Origin: Rutidosis leptorrhynchoides | Lineage: Eukaryota > Streptophyta > Magnoliopsida > Asterales > Asteraceae | Assembly (NCBI RefSeq): GCF_046630445.1 | Contig: NC_092341.1 | Coordinates: 2,766,001-2,830,000 of the forward strand | Reading direction: 5' to 3' | Length of the DNA: 64,000 nucleotides | In this document: piece after piece, positions 52,100 to 63,613 of the stretch | How the letters are laid out: the number at the start of each line of letters is the position of its first letter | Position numbering within the stretch: the stretch's first letter is position 1 | Position numbers and translations under genes: made by a program | Notes under the pieces: generated by a model | Told to the model about the DNA's origin: nothing | Seen by the model: the letters and a program-made list of their open reading frames with translations, nothing else | Database searches by the model: none

Positions 52100-53100
52100 T
52101 TTCCTTTTCCTTTTAGGGATTCCTAATATTGATTAACAGAATATTGATTTGTTTGACAGTTTTTAGACCAATGACCAATTTTACCACATCGATAACAAGA
52201 ATCTTCAATATTCTTTGAAGAGCTTCCTTCAACACTATGATTTGTGGGATTATATGGTGGTTGAATTTTATAATTTTATGGATTATTATTTCTTTGTCCA
52301 CGACCACGACCATAGTAATCATTACGACCATGACCACCACCACGACCATTACCATAAGGGTGATTTCGAACATAGTTATGATTTTTATTATTGTTACGGT
52401 AATTTCCATGATGATGGTTTTGGCCAATATGAACACGACCTCGCCCACGTCCTCGTCCAGGTGCATTTCTTTTTTTTATTATTATTGTTGTTAATAACAT
52501 TAGCTTCAGAGAATGCTAGCGCACCCGTAGGACGAGATTCTTGATTCTTCATTAGTAATTCTTTATTCACTTCTGCAACTAAGAGATAAGTTTGAAGTTT
52601 GGAAAAAGTTTTGCAATTTTGCAATCTCAAATTTTCTTGTATAGTTATGTTTGCAGAATGCATTGTGGAGAAAATTTTCTCCATCATATCAGCATCACTT
52701 ATTTCTTGACCACAGAATTGAAGCTTTGAACGGATCTTGAACATGGCCGAGTTATATTCACTTACCTTTTTAAAATCTTAGAACCTTAGATTTCTCCATT
52801 CTTCCGTCGCAGCTGGGAGTAATATTTCCTTTTGATTATCGAATCTACTTTTGATACTTTCCCATAAAACATGTGGATCTTTGATAGTGAGATACATATG
52901 TTTTAATGTGATATCAATATATTTGCGAATAAAAGTGATTGATTTTAATTTATCTTGATCAGAACAAGTATTGTTTTCTTTTAAAGTTTCTAGAATACCG
53001 AATGATCCAAGATTTATTTCTACATCCATGACCCATGATGTGTAGTTTGTTCCCGATACGTCTAGGGCATCAAACTCAAGCTTTGATAAGTTTGACATTT
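52100..53100 (-). pseudogene. Copia 2 gag
   Basis: The minus strand opens MSNLSKLEFDALDVSGTNYT and continues as the UBN2-type gag of plant copia elements (WVMDVEINLGSFG). It then has an RG/N/H-rich basic stretch (GRGRGRVHIGQNHHHG, GNGRGGGHGRND) and a CCHC zinc knuckle (CYRCGKIGHWSKNC). Some breaks are present. Confidence 0.85.
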
Positions 53101-54103
53101 TCTATTTTCAAAAAAATGAACAACATAAATTATAATCATAATCAATTTCTAACAACATAAAATTAGAATCATTTTAAATTCATAAGTAGCAAACAACAGA
53201 ATAATGGTATGATTACAAATAATAAAATCATAAGGGCATGATAGAATATAGGTTCACCCGGTGGTATATTAGCAACAATGATGATAGTTAATATAACCAA
53301 TACAATAGGAAAAATCATCCTTGTGTGAATCATCTTTACAAAAATTTTTGAGAGTGGTAATCTGAGAAAATGAAGATTGATTTGTGAAAATGCGAAAACG
53401 AAGATGTTTATTTATATTTGAAAAATATAGTCGTTGTAACGTTGTCAGTTGACATTAACAACCGTTATGTATATATGACCGTTGTAACGTCGTTAGTTGA
53501 CGTTAACGACTGTTATGTACTCGTTATATTAATAATAATTTTAATAAAAGAATTTTATTAGTATAAATATGATTACTATAAAATACATGTAGTATAAATA
53601 TGTTTAGTATAAATACGAAGATTGAGAGAATAATAAACATATTATGCATAAATAATAAATTTAAGAATAAACATTAGTATGCATGAAATAGATAATGATT
53701 AATTGCATAAGTAATCATAAATGTTAGATAACATAAATATATATGTTAACGAAGTTAATAAGAGTTAGATTACAGAAATATAATTCAGGTGGTATAACCG
53801 ACCATTTATAACTTAAATAACATAAATATAAAATGTTTGTGAAGTTAATAAAAGTTAGATTACAGAAATATAATTCAGGCGATATAACTGACTATATATA
53901 ACTTAAATAACATAAATATAAATGTTAGTGAAGTAAATAAAAGTTAGATTACATAAATATAATTCAGGCGGTATAACTGACCATATATAACTTAAATAAC
54001 ATAAATATAAATGTTAGTTATGATGATAATAATATTTACCTTACTAATAAATAATAGTAAGATATCGTTAAAGAATTTCTTACCTTGATTATACGGAGCA
54101 CTT
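53101..54103 (-). other. Leader of copia element 2 between 5' LTR and gag
   Basis: AT-rich and without a gene. A loosely repeated unit of about 100 bp lies at 53725-54015 (TTAGATTACAGAAATATAAT and ACTTAAATAACATAAATATA recur three times). A TTGACGTTAACGAC-like word pair lies at 53430-53520. Confidence 0.6.
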
Positions 54104-54341
54104 CGTTATAACTTAGTTGTTAATGACAACTATTAGTGGTCTTCTAACTTGTAATTATTATTATTATTAACTTATAGAATTAGTAGAGAGTAAAAGAGAA
54201 AAATAAGAATCTTATAAAGAAAGGTGCAAGTTTCTTTCTTACATTCACCATATATTTATACAAGAAAATTCACTAGCCTACAATTATTGATCATCCACAT
54301 TTTTTAACATTACTATTTCATATGTTGACTATATTATAACA
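54104..54341 (-). repeat. 5' LTR of copia element 2
   Basis: 238 bp matching 36707-36944 with about six differences, followed by ATGAA. Confidence 0.9.
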
Positions 54342-55557
54342 ATGAACACCCCACTCTACTTTTTAGTATACATTTTTCACCAAATAGTGTTCCTGGCATC
54401 ACTTTAAAAGCTCAACATGACTGCGAGAATGAATATGCAGGATGAGCTTAAAAGAGTTCCAATCAATTAAACCGTCAAATTTTGAGACTTAAGTGTAACG
54501 ACCCGCCAAAATCGCTATTGACGCGGCACGTTAATCATTGATTCCACAGTGAGGTTTTGACCTCTATATGATACGTTTTGATAAAATATTGCATTCATTA
54601 AAGTAAGTGACTTTCTAAACATAGAAAGTTATAAACATGTGGGCAAGTGCTTAGGTATAAGCAAAACCCCGAAATACATAAGTCTTTAATTTACAGGTTG
54701 ACATCACAGTCCAATTATTTATTACACAACGCAGTTTTATTTTGAATGCAATAAACTTTGTACAAAGCATGAGAGACTCCATGCAGGCAACAAGCACATC
54801 ACAGCGGAAGCATTCTAAGGACCTGAGAATAAAACATGCTAAAAAGTCAACACGAATGTTGGTGAGTTATAGGTTTAATTGCTCGAGTCATAAACATATA
54901 TAAAGATAGACCACAAGATTTCATCAAAAGTTTATCAATAGATTCTACGTAACAGAGCACCCTGGTAACTAAACTTAACGCTATAGTGATAATTACCCCA
55001 TTCGTTTTAATACACGCAAACCAACGTGTCTTAAACTCAAATAACATACGTCCGTTAAAAGGCTAGCGCTCTAGCTCGGACGGGGATGTCAAGCCCTATG
55101 GATCCATATACAATTATTCGCGCCCACCAGTCCATATCCTATGTACTGGCAGCTACTAGTTACCAAAGCTAAGGGATTTTCGGTTTAACTCAGTGTAGAA
55201 TTTAGTATGTACTTGTGTCTTATCGCGTTTAAAATAAATTGCATGTATTCTCAGCCCAAAAATATTTAAAGTATTTAAAAAGGGATCTATAACTCACAGT
55301 TCAATATTGCGATTCAATATTGTAGGCAAATTGCGTAGACGTAATGATGGTAGACGACTGTATGGTTGGCCTTGGATTCAAGAACAATACCCCGAATAAT
55401 ACCCAATATTTCCTTAGCTTAAAGCGGTTTGAAACCCGAATTAAAAACACCCTCGTATATACCTTATTATTATTAAACTTAAATTTAAAATTAAAATTAT
55501 AATATAAATATAAATATTGAGAGATAAATGTGAAAAAAATTCGTCGAACGAACTGCG

Positions 55558-55636
55558 TATTTATATTACTTTTCGATTTACTGTAGCTCATGCGATCGCA
55601 TGAGTTTTCAGTGTTTTTGCCATGCGATCGCATGGC
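55558..55636 (-). promoter_or_regulatory. Twin perfect 18-bp palindromes plus TATA box in the S solo LTR
   Basis: CTCATGCGATCGCATGAG (55587-55604) and GCCATGCGATCGCATGGC (55619-55636), both perfectly self-complementary, centres 32 bp apart. TATAAATA on the minus strand lies at 55558-55565. Flanking letters differ between the two, yet each keeps its symmetry. Confidence 0.65.
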
Positions 55637-55683
55637 CGCCTTTTCCATTTTTGTTTGCTAGTTCGTCGACATCAAATAGTAGT

Positions 55684-55865
55684 ACTGTAGCAAATAGTGT
55701 TACTGTAGCAAATAGTGTTTACTGTAGCAAATAGTGTTACTGTAGCAAATCACGGTTTCACTGTAGCAAATCACTGTAGCAAATAGTGTTTTACTGTAGC
55801 AAATTGTGTTTTACTGTAGCAAAGTAATTTTTACTGTAGCAAATAGGGTTTTACTGTAGGAAAGT
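55684..55865. repeat. CTGTAGCAAA array (about 10 copies)
   Basis: CTGTAGCAAATAGTGTT-type units repeat every 13-20 bp, much like 12307-12449. One more CTGTAGC abuts the first palindrome at 55581. Confidence 0.8.
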
Positions 55866-56064
55866 CGTTTTACTTGTACATATATATATACATACATATA
55901 ATTGTTCATGAATCGTCGAGAGTAGTCAAAGGTAATTGTATATATGAAACAGTTCTAAAATTTTGAGACTCAATCTAACAGACTTTGTTTAACGTGTTAA
56001 AATAATAAATCGTATAGAGAATTGGTTTAAATTAGTCGAAATTTTTAGGGGTCATCACATTAAG

Positions 56065-57540
56065 TGTGCTTTTAATAAAAGTCCAGTTTTTCAAATTAAA
56101 AGTATCTATTGTATTTTCGTGATTACGATGAATTTTTTATTGATATTTACGCTATGTTTTCGAGTTTTTTTACGAAAGAAAAGAGATAAAATTAAGAAAA
56201 ATAAAATGGAAGGAAGTGAGATACTTCTAATTTGGAAGATAAATTTGAAAGGAAATTACAATAAAATCATCCATCCAGTTCATTTCCTTTTATCCGTCAC
56301 AACTCGAGAAGATAAACTTGTTTTGACTTTTTTCCGTTTCTCTTCATTTCTCTTCGAAATAAAACTTTGGAAAAGAGTGTTAGGGCTTTGTTCTCGAGTT
56401 ATATTTTGGGAAGAAAGGAAAGTAACTGTAGATAAACTTAAAGGGAATGTTGTTTCTAAGTTTTTGTAACGAAAGAAAGGAAATGAAGAGGATGGAGAAT
56501 TTAGTCTAATTTTCTCTTATAACTATGCATCCATATTATAAGAATTCCAATTTTTAAACTTCTTTCCTTTTCATTTCTTTTTAAGAAATTATGGAACATA
56601 GAGTAAGAGTATATTTATTTTTCACTTAATGATCTGCTTTTGTACAACTCTTAATTCAGTAAATAAAATTATTGTTTTCTAGCCACTTAATCTAAAAACT
56701 TGTCTGTTTCAAAGAGATATAGAGTTAGACATCTCTTATCATTATGAGCCAAATGAAAATAGAGACAAAATCAGAAAAGAATGTAAAAACTCCTAAGAAT
56801 GTGTTTACTTTTCACTTAATAATATACTTTTATATAACTCTTAATTCAATAAGTACAATTGTTATTTTATTCCAAAAACTGACACATATAGAATAGACAC
56901 CACTTCCAAAACTGAAACAATAAAAATAGAACTTAAAATGGAAACAAATGAAACAGATACAAGTATACAACATCCCATATGAGACGAGCTGTATCAGTAG
57001 AAAAGCAACGCGGTTGATCCCATGTGGCATAGAAGCCACACTCAAAACTCAAGTATTGGGGCGTGGGATTGATTAATTTTAGAGGAGTTCCTTGGATTTC
57101 AACGGGAGAAGTCCAGGGAGGAGTTTATGTTTTATTATTTTTATATTATTATTTTAAAAATATTATTTTTATCATTTTTTAATAATTAATATAATTATAT
57201 TTTAACACATTATCACAATAATTCTAACTCACACTAAAAAATTACACCACCAATACTTCAAAAAAATAAAAAAATAAAAAAATAAAAAGAACATTCAAAT
57301 CATCAAAAAAGTGTAAAAAAAAAAAAAAACCACCCGTACCATCAACTCCCGCTAGCTAACACTACCGGTACAAGTGGTGTGAAGCTTAATTCTTTTATAC
57401 TCCGTAACAAACTACGTAATTGTTAGATTACTCATCCACGTAGCAAGTCTAATCTGAAAAACATGAAATTTTATTAACTCGACGTGCATATACCCTAAGC
57501 CCCCTATATACCAAATAGAAGAAAGGTGTATCCTATTTTC
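56065..57540. other. Intergenic DNA upstream of the CIA30 gene
   Basis: AT-rich. A 116-codon open frame at 56119-56469 is rich in K, F and L and has no recognisable motif, so I do not call it. A TATA-like CCCTATATACC near 57502-57512 fits a promoter for the gene that follows. Confidence 0.4.
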
Positions 57541-57698
57541 CTTGTTTATACTGAAATTCATTCATGGATCGTAAACCTGCGCCACTTCTAATCTATTGAT
57601 TTTTGATTTGATTGATCCGTCTGTTACTTAATAATTGCGCACACACTGTTGTCGAATCTCAGGCAGTCGAGAAGATTCTTAAACTTGATTATTCTCAA

Positions 57699-58367
57699 GT
57701 AAGATTTTCTTAAATTTCAATTTAGGGTTTTGTTCTTTCCTTTCGACACACACTCCGCCTGTTTCCTTGTTTAATCTTTGTAATTGTATGATAATTAAAT
57801 AAATAATTCCGCATGTATTTGTATTTCCAATCGAGAATCGAAAGATCAAGTCTTTGATTGTTGGTTTTTTATTCTTTTGTTTTTCTTAACAATTTTTCAT
57901 TTTATAATCTGCCATTACTAGTTTATTACATATAAGCTATGAGCTATTGCCAATTTACTGTCTTCATTCTATTTGCATATATGCTTGGTGACAGTGTATT
58001 AAATCAGTGAGTTAAAATCTGATTGTTGGGCTTACTTTCTCATGTTTATAGCAGCTACATTGTCAACCAGAGATGGATCTACAACTGTTGTATCACTTCA
58101 GGACACTCAAAATATAGTAATAATAATGTTTTTATAAGCCCGTGCACTTATCGTTAAATTGTATGTTAAAATTGGTACTTCTCCTGTCATCCAGAACACT
58201 TCCAAAACAGTTACTTTCACTTAACGAGTCTCTAACAGACTTTTTGTTCAAAACTGTATCACAGTTTGCTTCTCTTTATCTAGATTTTGTATGCAGAGTG
58301 TAATCATTCAATGTGTTGATGAGAACTTATGGTCTGTTGTATAATTTTTTTTTCTTTCACTTTTTAG
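57699..58367 (+). other. Probable 5' leader intron of the CIA30 gene
   Basis: A donor-like CTCAA|GTAAGA at 57698/57699 and an acceptor after a T-rich tract (TTTTTAG|GGTTTC, exon resumes at 58368) lie 21 bp upstream of the start codon. Inferred only from consensus sites. Confidence 0.45.
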
Positions 58368-58388
58368 GGTTTCTAAGGAGCTAATAAG

Positions 58389-60527
58389 ATGTCAAAAATG
58401 AGAGCATTATGGCAAGCATCTTTGACTGCCACTAAACGAGGTATGTACTATGTCCGTTTTATGTTTTCACTTTTGCTACCACTCGATGCTATTTATTGTT
58501 TGATTGCACTTAACTGGTCTAATTAACTCTGTATGAATTTGGAGTTTTCTCCTAAGTTGCTTAGCTATCTTTATAGGTTTTGTCATCAAGCAAGTTTACT
58601 CAACATAATTGACCTAACAGTAGATTCATACAAGATTTATATTTGGTGTTAGTTTGTTCATCTTTCGCTTAATTTATTCTATTACATGGCGTTTTGATTC
58701 TTCAAATGAGTCTGTTGTATTATCAAGATAGTTATAGTTATGTTATATGAATTCTACACTTAAGATCACATCTTGATAATTTATTAACTTAACACCTCGC
58801 CGAGTAGAATTATGTGGGATACTACATAATTCACTTGCTTGATATTTACATAGTCTGATATCTAATTAAATGATTATATTTTCATCTGTCTTTATGCAGC
58901 TCTCACATGGAACATTGACGACATGCTTCCTCCTAGCGAGAGATTTATATACAACTTCAATTCAAAAGAAGAGCTTAAAAAGTGGCATTTGTATTCAGAT
59001 TCTGAATACGGAGGTGCGTGTTGTTTTTAATCGGTGTACTTTGTTCAACTGTACATGGTACTTATTTCTCTTTCTGCGAAAGAGAATATTTCTTGCTACC
59101 GTCGTATCTAGTTGACCTTCTTTACAAATCAATTTGTATATGTGTGTTCATGCTTGCAATTAATTGGGAATTGTCGTTTGGGAGGATGGAGTTACTTCTT
59201 CGAAATCGTTTTTCATATTTCTTTGACCAATGAAAGACAAATTACAGTTCGAGTTAATTACTTGAATGAACTTCTCTTGAAGTACATTATTGTGTTTATG
59301 TCTCTGACTTAACTAATGAAATAACTGCATGCCTTCATTAATGAGTTATACGATGATTCTTTCGATGAAATCGTTGGAAGTTTCATATAGAAGCTTTAAA
59401 TTCTGTTTTAGTCTACTTGGGCTCAATATAAGGTTAAACTGTTACACCATGCAGGTTTATCATCAGCAGCATTAGAGATCACTGATACTGGAAAGGAACA
59501 AAGTGGTACTGGTTAGTTAAACTAACAGACTCATAATTTATACTGTAGAAAATAATCTTTTATCTCCTTCCATTTTCTGATCCATGATTTAATAAAACTT
59601 TATTTATTTATAGGAGTTTTCTCTGGGAATCTGTCTCTAGATGTTACAGACGGTACGAAATGGAATATCAGCAGGAGTGGCTTCTGTGGAATGAGGTCTA
59701 AAAAGGTGTGTACATCAATTATGTAGTTATGTTCTGTATGTGTCCTGCATAATATTGAACAAAATAAATTCATCAACAGTTTTGTCAAAGATTTGTGAGG
59801 TTACAAGTTTTCCTTTTGCACCAGTCTTTTCAATATATTCTGTCCTGCAAAATTTGATTTGTTTTTTGGAAACTATATTACATTATCTATTAAAATGTGG
59901 TTGGTCTAAGGTTATCACACTCCTCTGAGCATTTTAACTTCTGTTCTATATATTGCAGTTTGATGGGTTTATCGATCTGGATCCGTATGACACGATTGCA
60001 CTAAAAATTAAAGGAGATGGGAGGAGTTATATATCTACTGTAAGTTTTGTATAGTGCGTCAGAAACAAGTTTTAATTTGTAAGTCATTATTTATCATCAG
60101 TTCATGCTAAACCTTTGATACAGATATATACAGAGAATTGGGTAAATTCGCCTGGACAAATGGAAGATAACTCATGGCAAGCTTTTGTTGCTGTGCCTAG
60201 AGACACCTGGGTTGTTGCAAAGGCAAGTTCAAGGCTTTTTTTTTTTTTTTTTACTGTGGTATAATGATGCAAGGAAACTACAATTATAAATGTAGATATA
60301 AATGTTAACTACATTTTGCTGTAATTTCATCCGTGCAGATTCCTCTGATGCATTATCTTCCTACATGGAGAGGAAATGTAATAGAGGCGGATATAGAAAT
60401 GAATCCATCACGAGTTGTCGGCATGTCTCTGTCTGTGAATGCTGAAGGTGGAGTCCCGGGTGCACAAACTGGCCCAGGTGATTTTCGCTTGGAAATAGAC
60501 TGGATCAAAGCCTTGAGAACGCAATGA
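58389..60527 (+). CDS. CIA30: Complex I intermediate-associated protein 30 (CIA30/NDUFAF1 family)
   Basis: Seven coding exons: 58389-58440, 58900-59013, 59455-59511, 59614-59705, 59959-60039, 60124-60222, 60339-60527. Together they give 227 residues in one frame. The first 20 residues ([19 protein letters not shown]) have basic but no acidic residues and could be a mitochondrial presequence. The rest is one CIA30 domain, a galactose-binding-like fold: [72 protein letters not shown], and the C-terminal [26 protein letters not shown]. Members act in mitochondria as chaperones in assembly of respiratory complex I. All introns are GT-AG except the sixth, which begins GC (60223). No damage seen. 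Some plant members lack experimental proof of the role. Confidence 0.93.
60223..60338 (+). other. GC-AG intron of the CIA30 gene
   Basis: The exon ends ...GCAAAG, followed by GCAAGTTC; a GC donor with an otherwise perfect AAG|GCAAGT context is the typical form of this minor class. The acceptor is CCGTGCAG|ATT. Phase 0, and the protein reads [13 protein letters not shown] across it as the family requires. Confidence 0.88.
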
Positions 60528-60611
60528 TTTTTTTTTTCTTCTTCTTTTTTTTTGTACTTTTTGAAAGATGCTGTACTCCCTTGAAATAGGAGTAAAATAC
60601 ATGCTTCTTGC

Positions 60612-60642
<31 letters not shown>

Positions 60643-61210
60643 TTAATATTAAAAATAGACACTTCTCCAGCCCTTAATACATGCACCGGAAGAATGTTTA
60701 ACACTTTCGGTTTGAGGATATGTGTTTAGGTCTCATTCTAATACATGTACCAGGAGAAAGCTTTAACACCAGGAGATATGCATTTTTAGGTCTCATTCCA
60801 TAATACATTGTTGGCTTGCTTTATTAAAATACGATAGTTTAGTGCTTGTTTCCTAGATCCTCAAACGTTAAGGTCATATGAAGAATGTTACTGTAATTAC
60901 TTTTTAGAGAATATAGCTTCATTTCTCTGTAGTCATATGTTAACAGTTTATGTATACTAAAATTTGGCGGAAGTATACTTGATGGATTAATAACCATCCC
61001 AAGATAGCTAAGTGGAGATAATGATAAGAAAAGGTGATAGAATACCCGGTTAATCCGTGTACATATGACTAAAAACACTCACCTTCAGAATGAGTTGCCC
61101 TTTTATTCAAGTTTTTTCAGCATAAAATCAGTAATTCTTATGCTGTACACATGATCATTTTTATTTTATTTTTACCATAAAGTTGAAAGCCATCAAGCAT
61201 ATATCAAACA
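60528..61210. other. 3' flank of the CIA30 gene
   Basis: T-rich 3' untranslated sequence, an (AAT)n run at about 60617-60642, then AT-rich intergenic DNA. No other gene seen. Confidence 0.5.
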
Positions 61211-61953
61211 TCTACAGATTCTATTATATTTATAAAATAATGACATTATAAATAAGTTTTTTCCTTTATAAAAGAAAATCAAAAAATAAAAAGAAAAAAT
61301 TTTTAGACCATGTTGATGATGTCATAAATAATATTATTTTAAAGCTAATTACCTTTTCATTTTCATAATGATGATGTCATAATTATATATTAATTTAATT
61401 AAAAAAATAATACGAAATCTTTTATAAAAGGAAATACTAATCTCTCCTAATTTGTAACTTTAATTTTTTAAAAATTTAAAAGACATTTATTATTAGGGGG
61501 ATGATTCTCACACACTGTTTTTTGATCCTCACACACCCTTTTACCCTATTATTAGGGAGGAGTTCAAGTAAATTGGTGTGTGAGGATCAAAAAACAGTGT
61601 GTGAGAATCATCCCCCTTATTATTACTAATGTTTATTATTATTATTAAAATATAAATACTCAACTTTGAGCGAACTTTATTATTATTATTTACCTTTAAT
61701 ATAATAATTATAATTATTATAACTATTATATTATTAATATTCAAATATGGATTCTTTTTACGAAATTAATTACGTTATATATGTATGCGAAAATAAATTA
61801 TCTCTATATATTTGTGAAAACAACGACAAATTTCTTAGTTAAACGGGTCATTAAAACAAATGACTTTAACATTTACATTCACTTAATACCTAAAATATAT
61901 TATTAAATTGTTTCATTTAAATAAACCCGTGATTTCACGGGTTATTTCACTAG
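61211..61953 (+). mobile_element. Non-autonomous Helitron
   Basis: It starts A|TCTACAGATTCTATTATATT and ends with the hairpin AACCCGTGATTTCACGGGTT (61924-61943) followed by ATTTCACTAG|T. It thus fits the Helitron rules: 5' TC, 3' hairpin then CTRR, insertion between A and T, no target duplication. No helicase gene. Its start resembles that of the element at 31948. It carries a MITE at 61496-61616. Confidence 0.75.
61496..61616. mobile_element. 121-bp MITE with perfect 42-bp terminal inverted repeats
   Basis: The arms, beginning GGGGGATGATTCTCACACAC and running 42 bp, are exact complements; about 37 bp lie between them. TTATTATTA flanks both sides (61487-61495, 61617-61625), a 9-bp duplication as made by Mutator-like elements, though the sequence around is itself ATT-rich. 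Perfect arms mean recent insertion, after the Helitron. Confidence 0.85.
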
Positions 61954-62806
61954 TATATTATTATAATGATATATAAAATAAAATATAAAACCTTCTCTTA
62001 TCAAACATGTTTTGTGATAATGTTTATGATATATTATTAAAAAATGTTATAATATTTTCAATAATATAATAATAAAGATATTGTAATATTGTATGTATTG
62101 GGAGCTTTCCAGAAGTATATTATAATATATTATTATGCATGTATTCTGTGACAATATATATAATAGAAAAATGTTTATTGGGCCGGAAAGGAAGCGAGAT
62201 ATTTTGATCACAATGTATTAATTAATGATGAAATGGCTTGGTTAAACAATTGTATGAATATGAATGTATTCAAGAAACCGGGGACTTAACTTGTGGTTCC
62301 AGCTGTTTGTGTACCATTTTCTTTTGTGAATTATAATATGCCAACGTCTCAATACAATGCAACTCTCTCTTATACAATTCTTTGATTTAGATCTCTCTTT
62401 CAAACTGGCCCCACATTTGCAACATGAGCCGTCCATCTCTCCCAATCCCATATTTCTCTCATCCTAGTATTAAACCCATTTTTTTATTTCCTTTCAAATA
62501 AATATCTAATCTTAATCTTATGAAAAGTTTGTGCAACTAACCATATATTAATACTAGCTTCTGGAGGTTTCTTTTGCAGAGTAGTACAGCATCAACATGT
62601 ATCATGGCAAGTGGGTTGCCTCCTAAATTTACCATCCATCCTTTTATTTTCATGTTCTATTTTCTTACATATACATATACATTCCATTCCATCCAACCAA
62701 CAACCACAACTATTACTTTATGACAAATCCTTAAACCTTTTGCTGTTCTGTACTTCTGTTCTATCTTTAAAACAATTTTTTTTTTTTGTTCTGGGGTGTT
62801 GGAATT
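61954..62806. other. Intergenic DNA and promoter region of the J-domain gene
   Basis: AT-rich to about 62200, then C/T-rich sequence typical of a plant promoter and leader (62640-62790). A TATA-like CATATATTAAT lies near 62542-62552. No gene seen. Confidence 0.4.
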
Positions 62807-63581
62807 ATGGGTGGCAGTGGTACAAAAAACAATGATTTTTATCAAGTTTTGGGTTTGAACAAGGAATGCACCGAAGCAGAGGTCAAAAATGCTTACAAGA
62901 AACTTGCACTGGTCAGAATTCTCTTTAACTCATTAGTCTTTTATTCCATTCTTATAAATAAACATTAATAATTTCAACATATATTACTTTTGGGTGTGCA
63001 TTACATTACACAACAGGAAATATACACACAACTACTTTAGAGGTTATAATTTATCATTTCTCAGGTTGAGTCAAATCTTTCTTCAAACCTTTGTATTTTG
63101 AGTCTTTTTTTTTTTTTTTTTTTTGCATTTTTTGTTTCTGCACTTGGTAACCTTTTGTTCTTATGTTTGTTTATGTGGAGGTAGAAATGGCATCCTGATC
63201 GTTGCTCGGCTTCAGGCAATTCGAAGTACGCAGAAGAGTCTAAGAAGAAGTTTCAGGCCATACAAGAAGCCTATTCTGGTAAACTTTGTTTTGTTGAGTC
63301 ATCATTGTATTTTTTCTGAAATTAAATAGTACCCATGTTCTTGAAAGTAATCATTTTTGATAAAGGTTTAAACTTTTTATTAAGATTAATTTGTGTGATG
63401 ATTGGGCTTGCTAACCAGCTTCCTCTGTTTCATTGTACCTAGTACTTTCCAATGTAGACAAAAGATTCCTGTACGATGTAGGAGTTTATGATAGTGATGA
63501 TGACGAAAATGTAAGCCGTTTCTTTAGTTTACTTTTAATGTGTTCTATTATCTGAATTCGTATGCTACCTTGTGGGTGTTA

Positions 63582-63613
<32 letters not shown>

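Larger units (their letters stand above)
36707..54341 (-). mobile_element. Ty1/copia retrotransposon 2, minus strand, hosting a nested chromovirus
   Basis: LTRs of 238 bp at 36707-36944 and 54104-54341 are flanked by ATGAA at 36702-36706 and 54342-54346. On the minus strand the order is LTR, leader, gag, protease, integrase, reverse transcriptase, RNase H, polypurine tract (CCAAGGGGGAG), LTR, so it is a complete copia layout. A chromovirus (39626-50895) splits the integrase region. Apart from that insertion the coding region has only a few breaks. LTR divergence of about 2% suggests an age of the order of 1 My. Confidence 0.9.
54494..56059 (-). repeat. Solo LTR, family S, minus strand
   Basis: Flanked by TTAAG at 54489-54493 and 56060-56064. 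Minus-strand head TGTGATGACCCCTAAAAATT at 56059, end GGCGGGTCGTTACA at 54494. 1566 bp. It contains one GCATGTATTCTCAGCCCAAA phrase (about 55240), a TATA box, twin palindromes and a CTGTAGCAAA array in the same order as the solo LTR at 10035-12906, but lacks the longer cassette shared with Athila-like LTRs. Confidence 0.85.

Noticed and set aside
52215-52544. Asp/His-rich plus-strand frames
   Set aside because: Antisense of the RG-rich and zinc-knuckle part of copia 2 gag.
56119-56469. 116-codon frame rich in K, F and L
   Set aside because: AT-rich chance frame next to a solo LTR; no domain seen.
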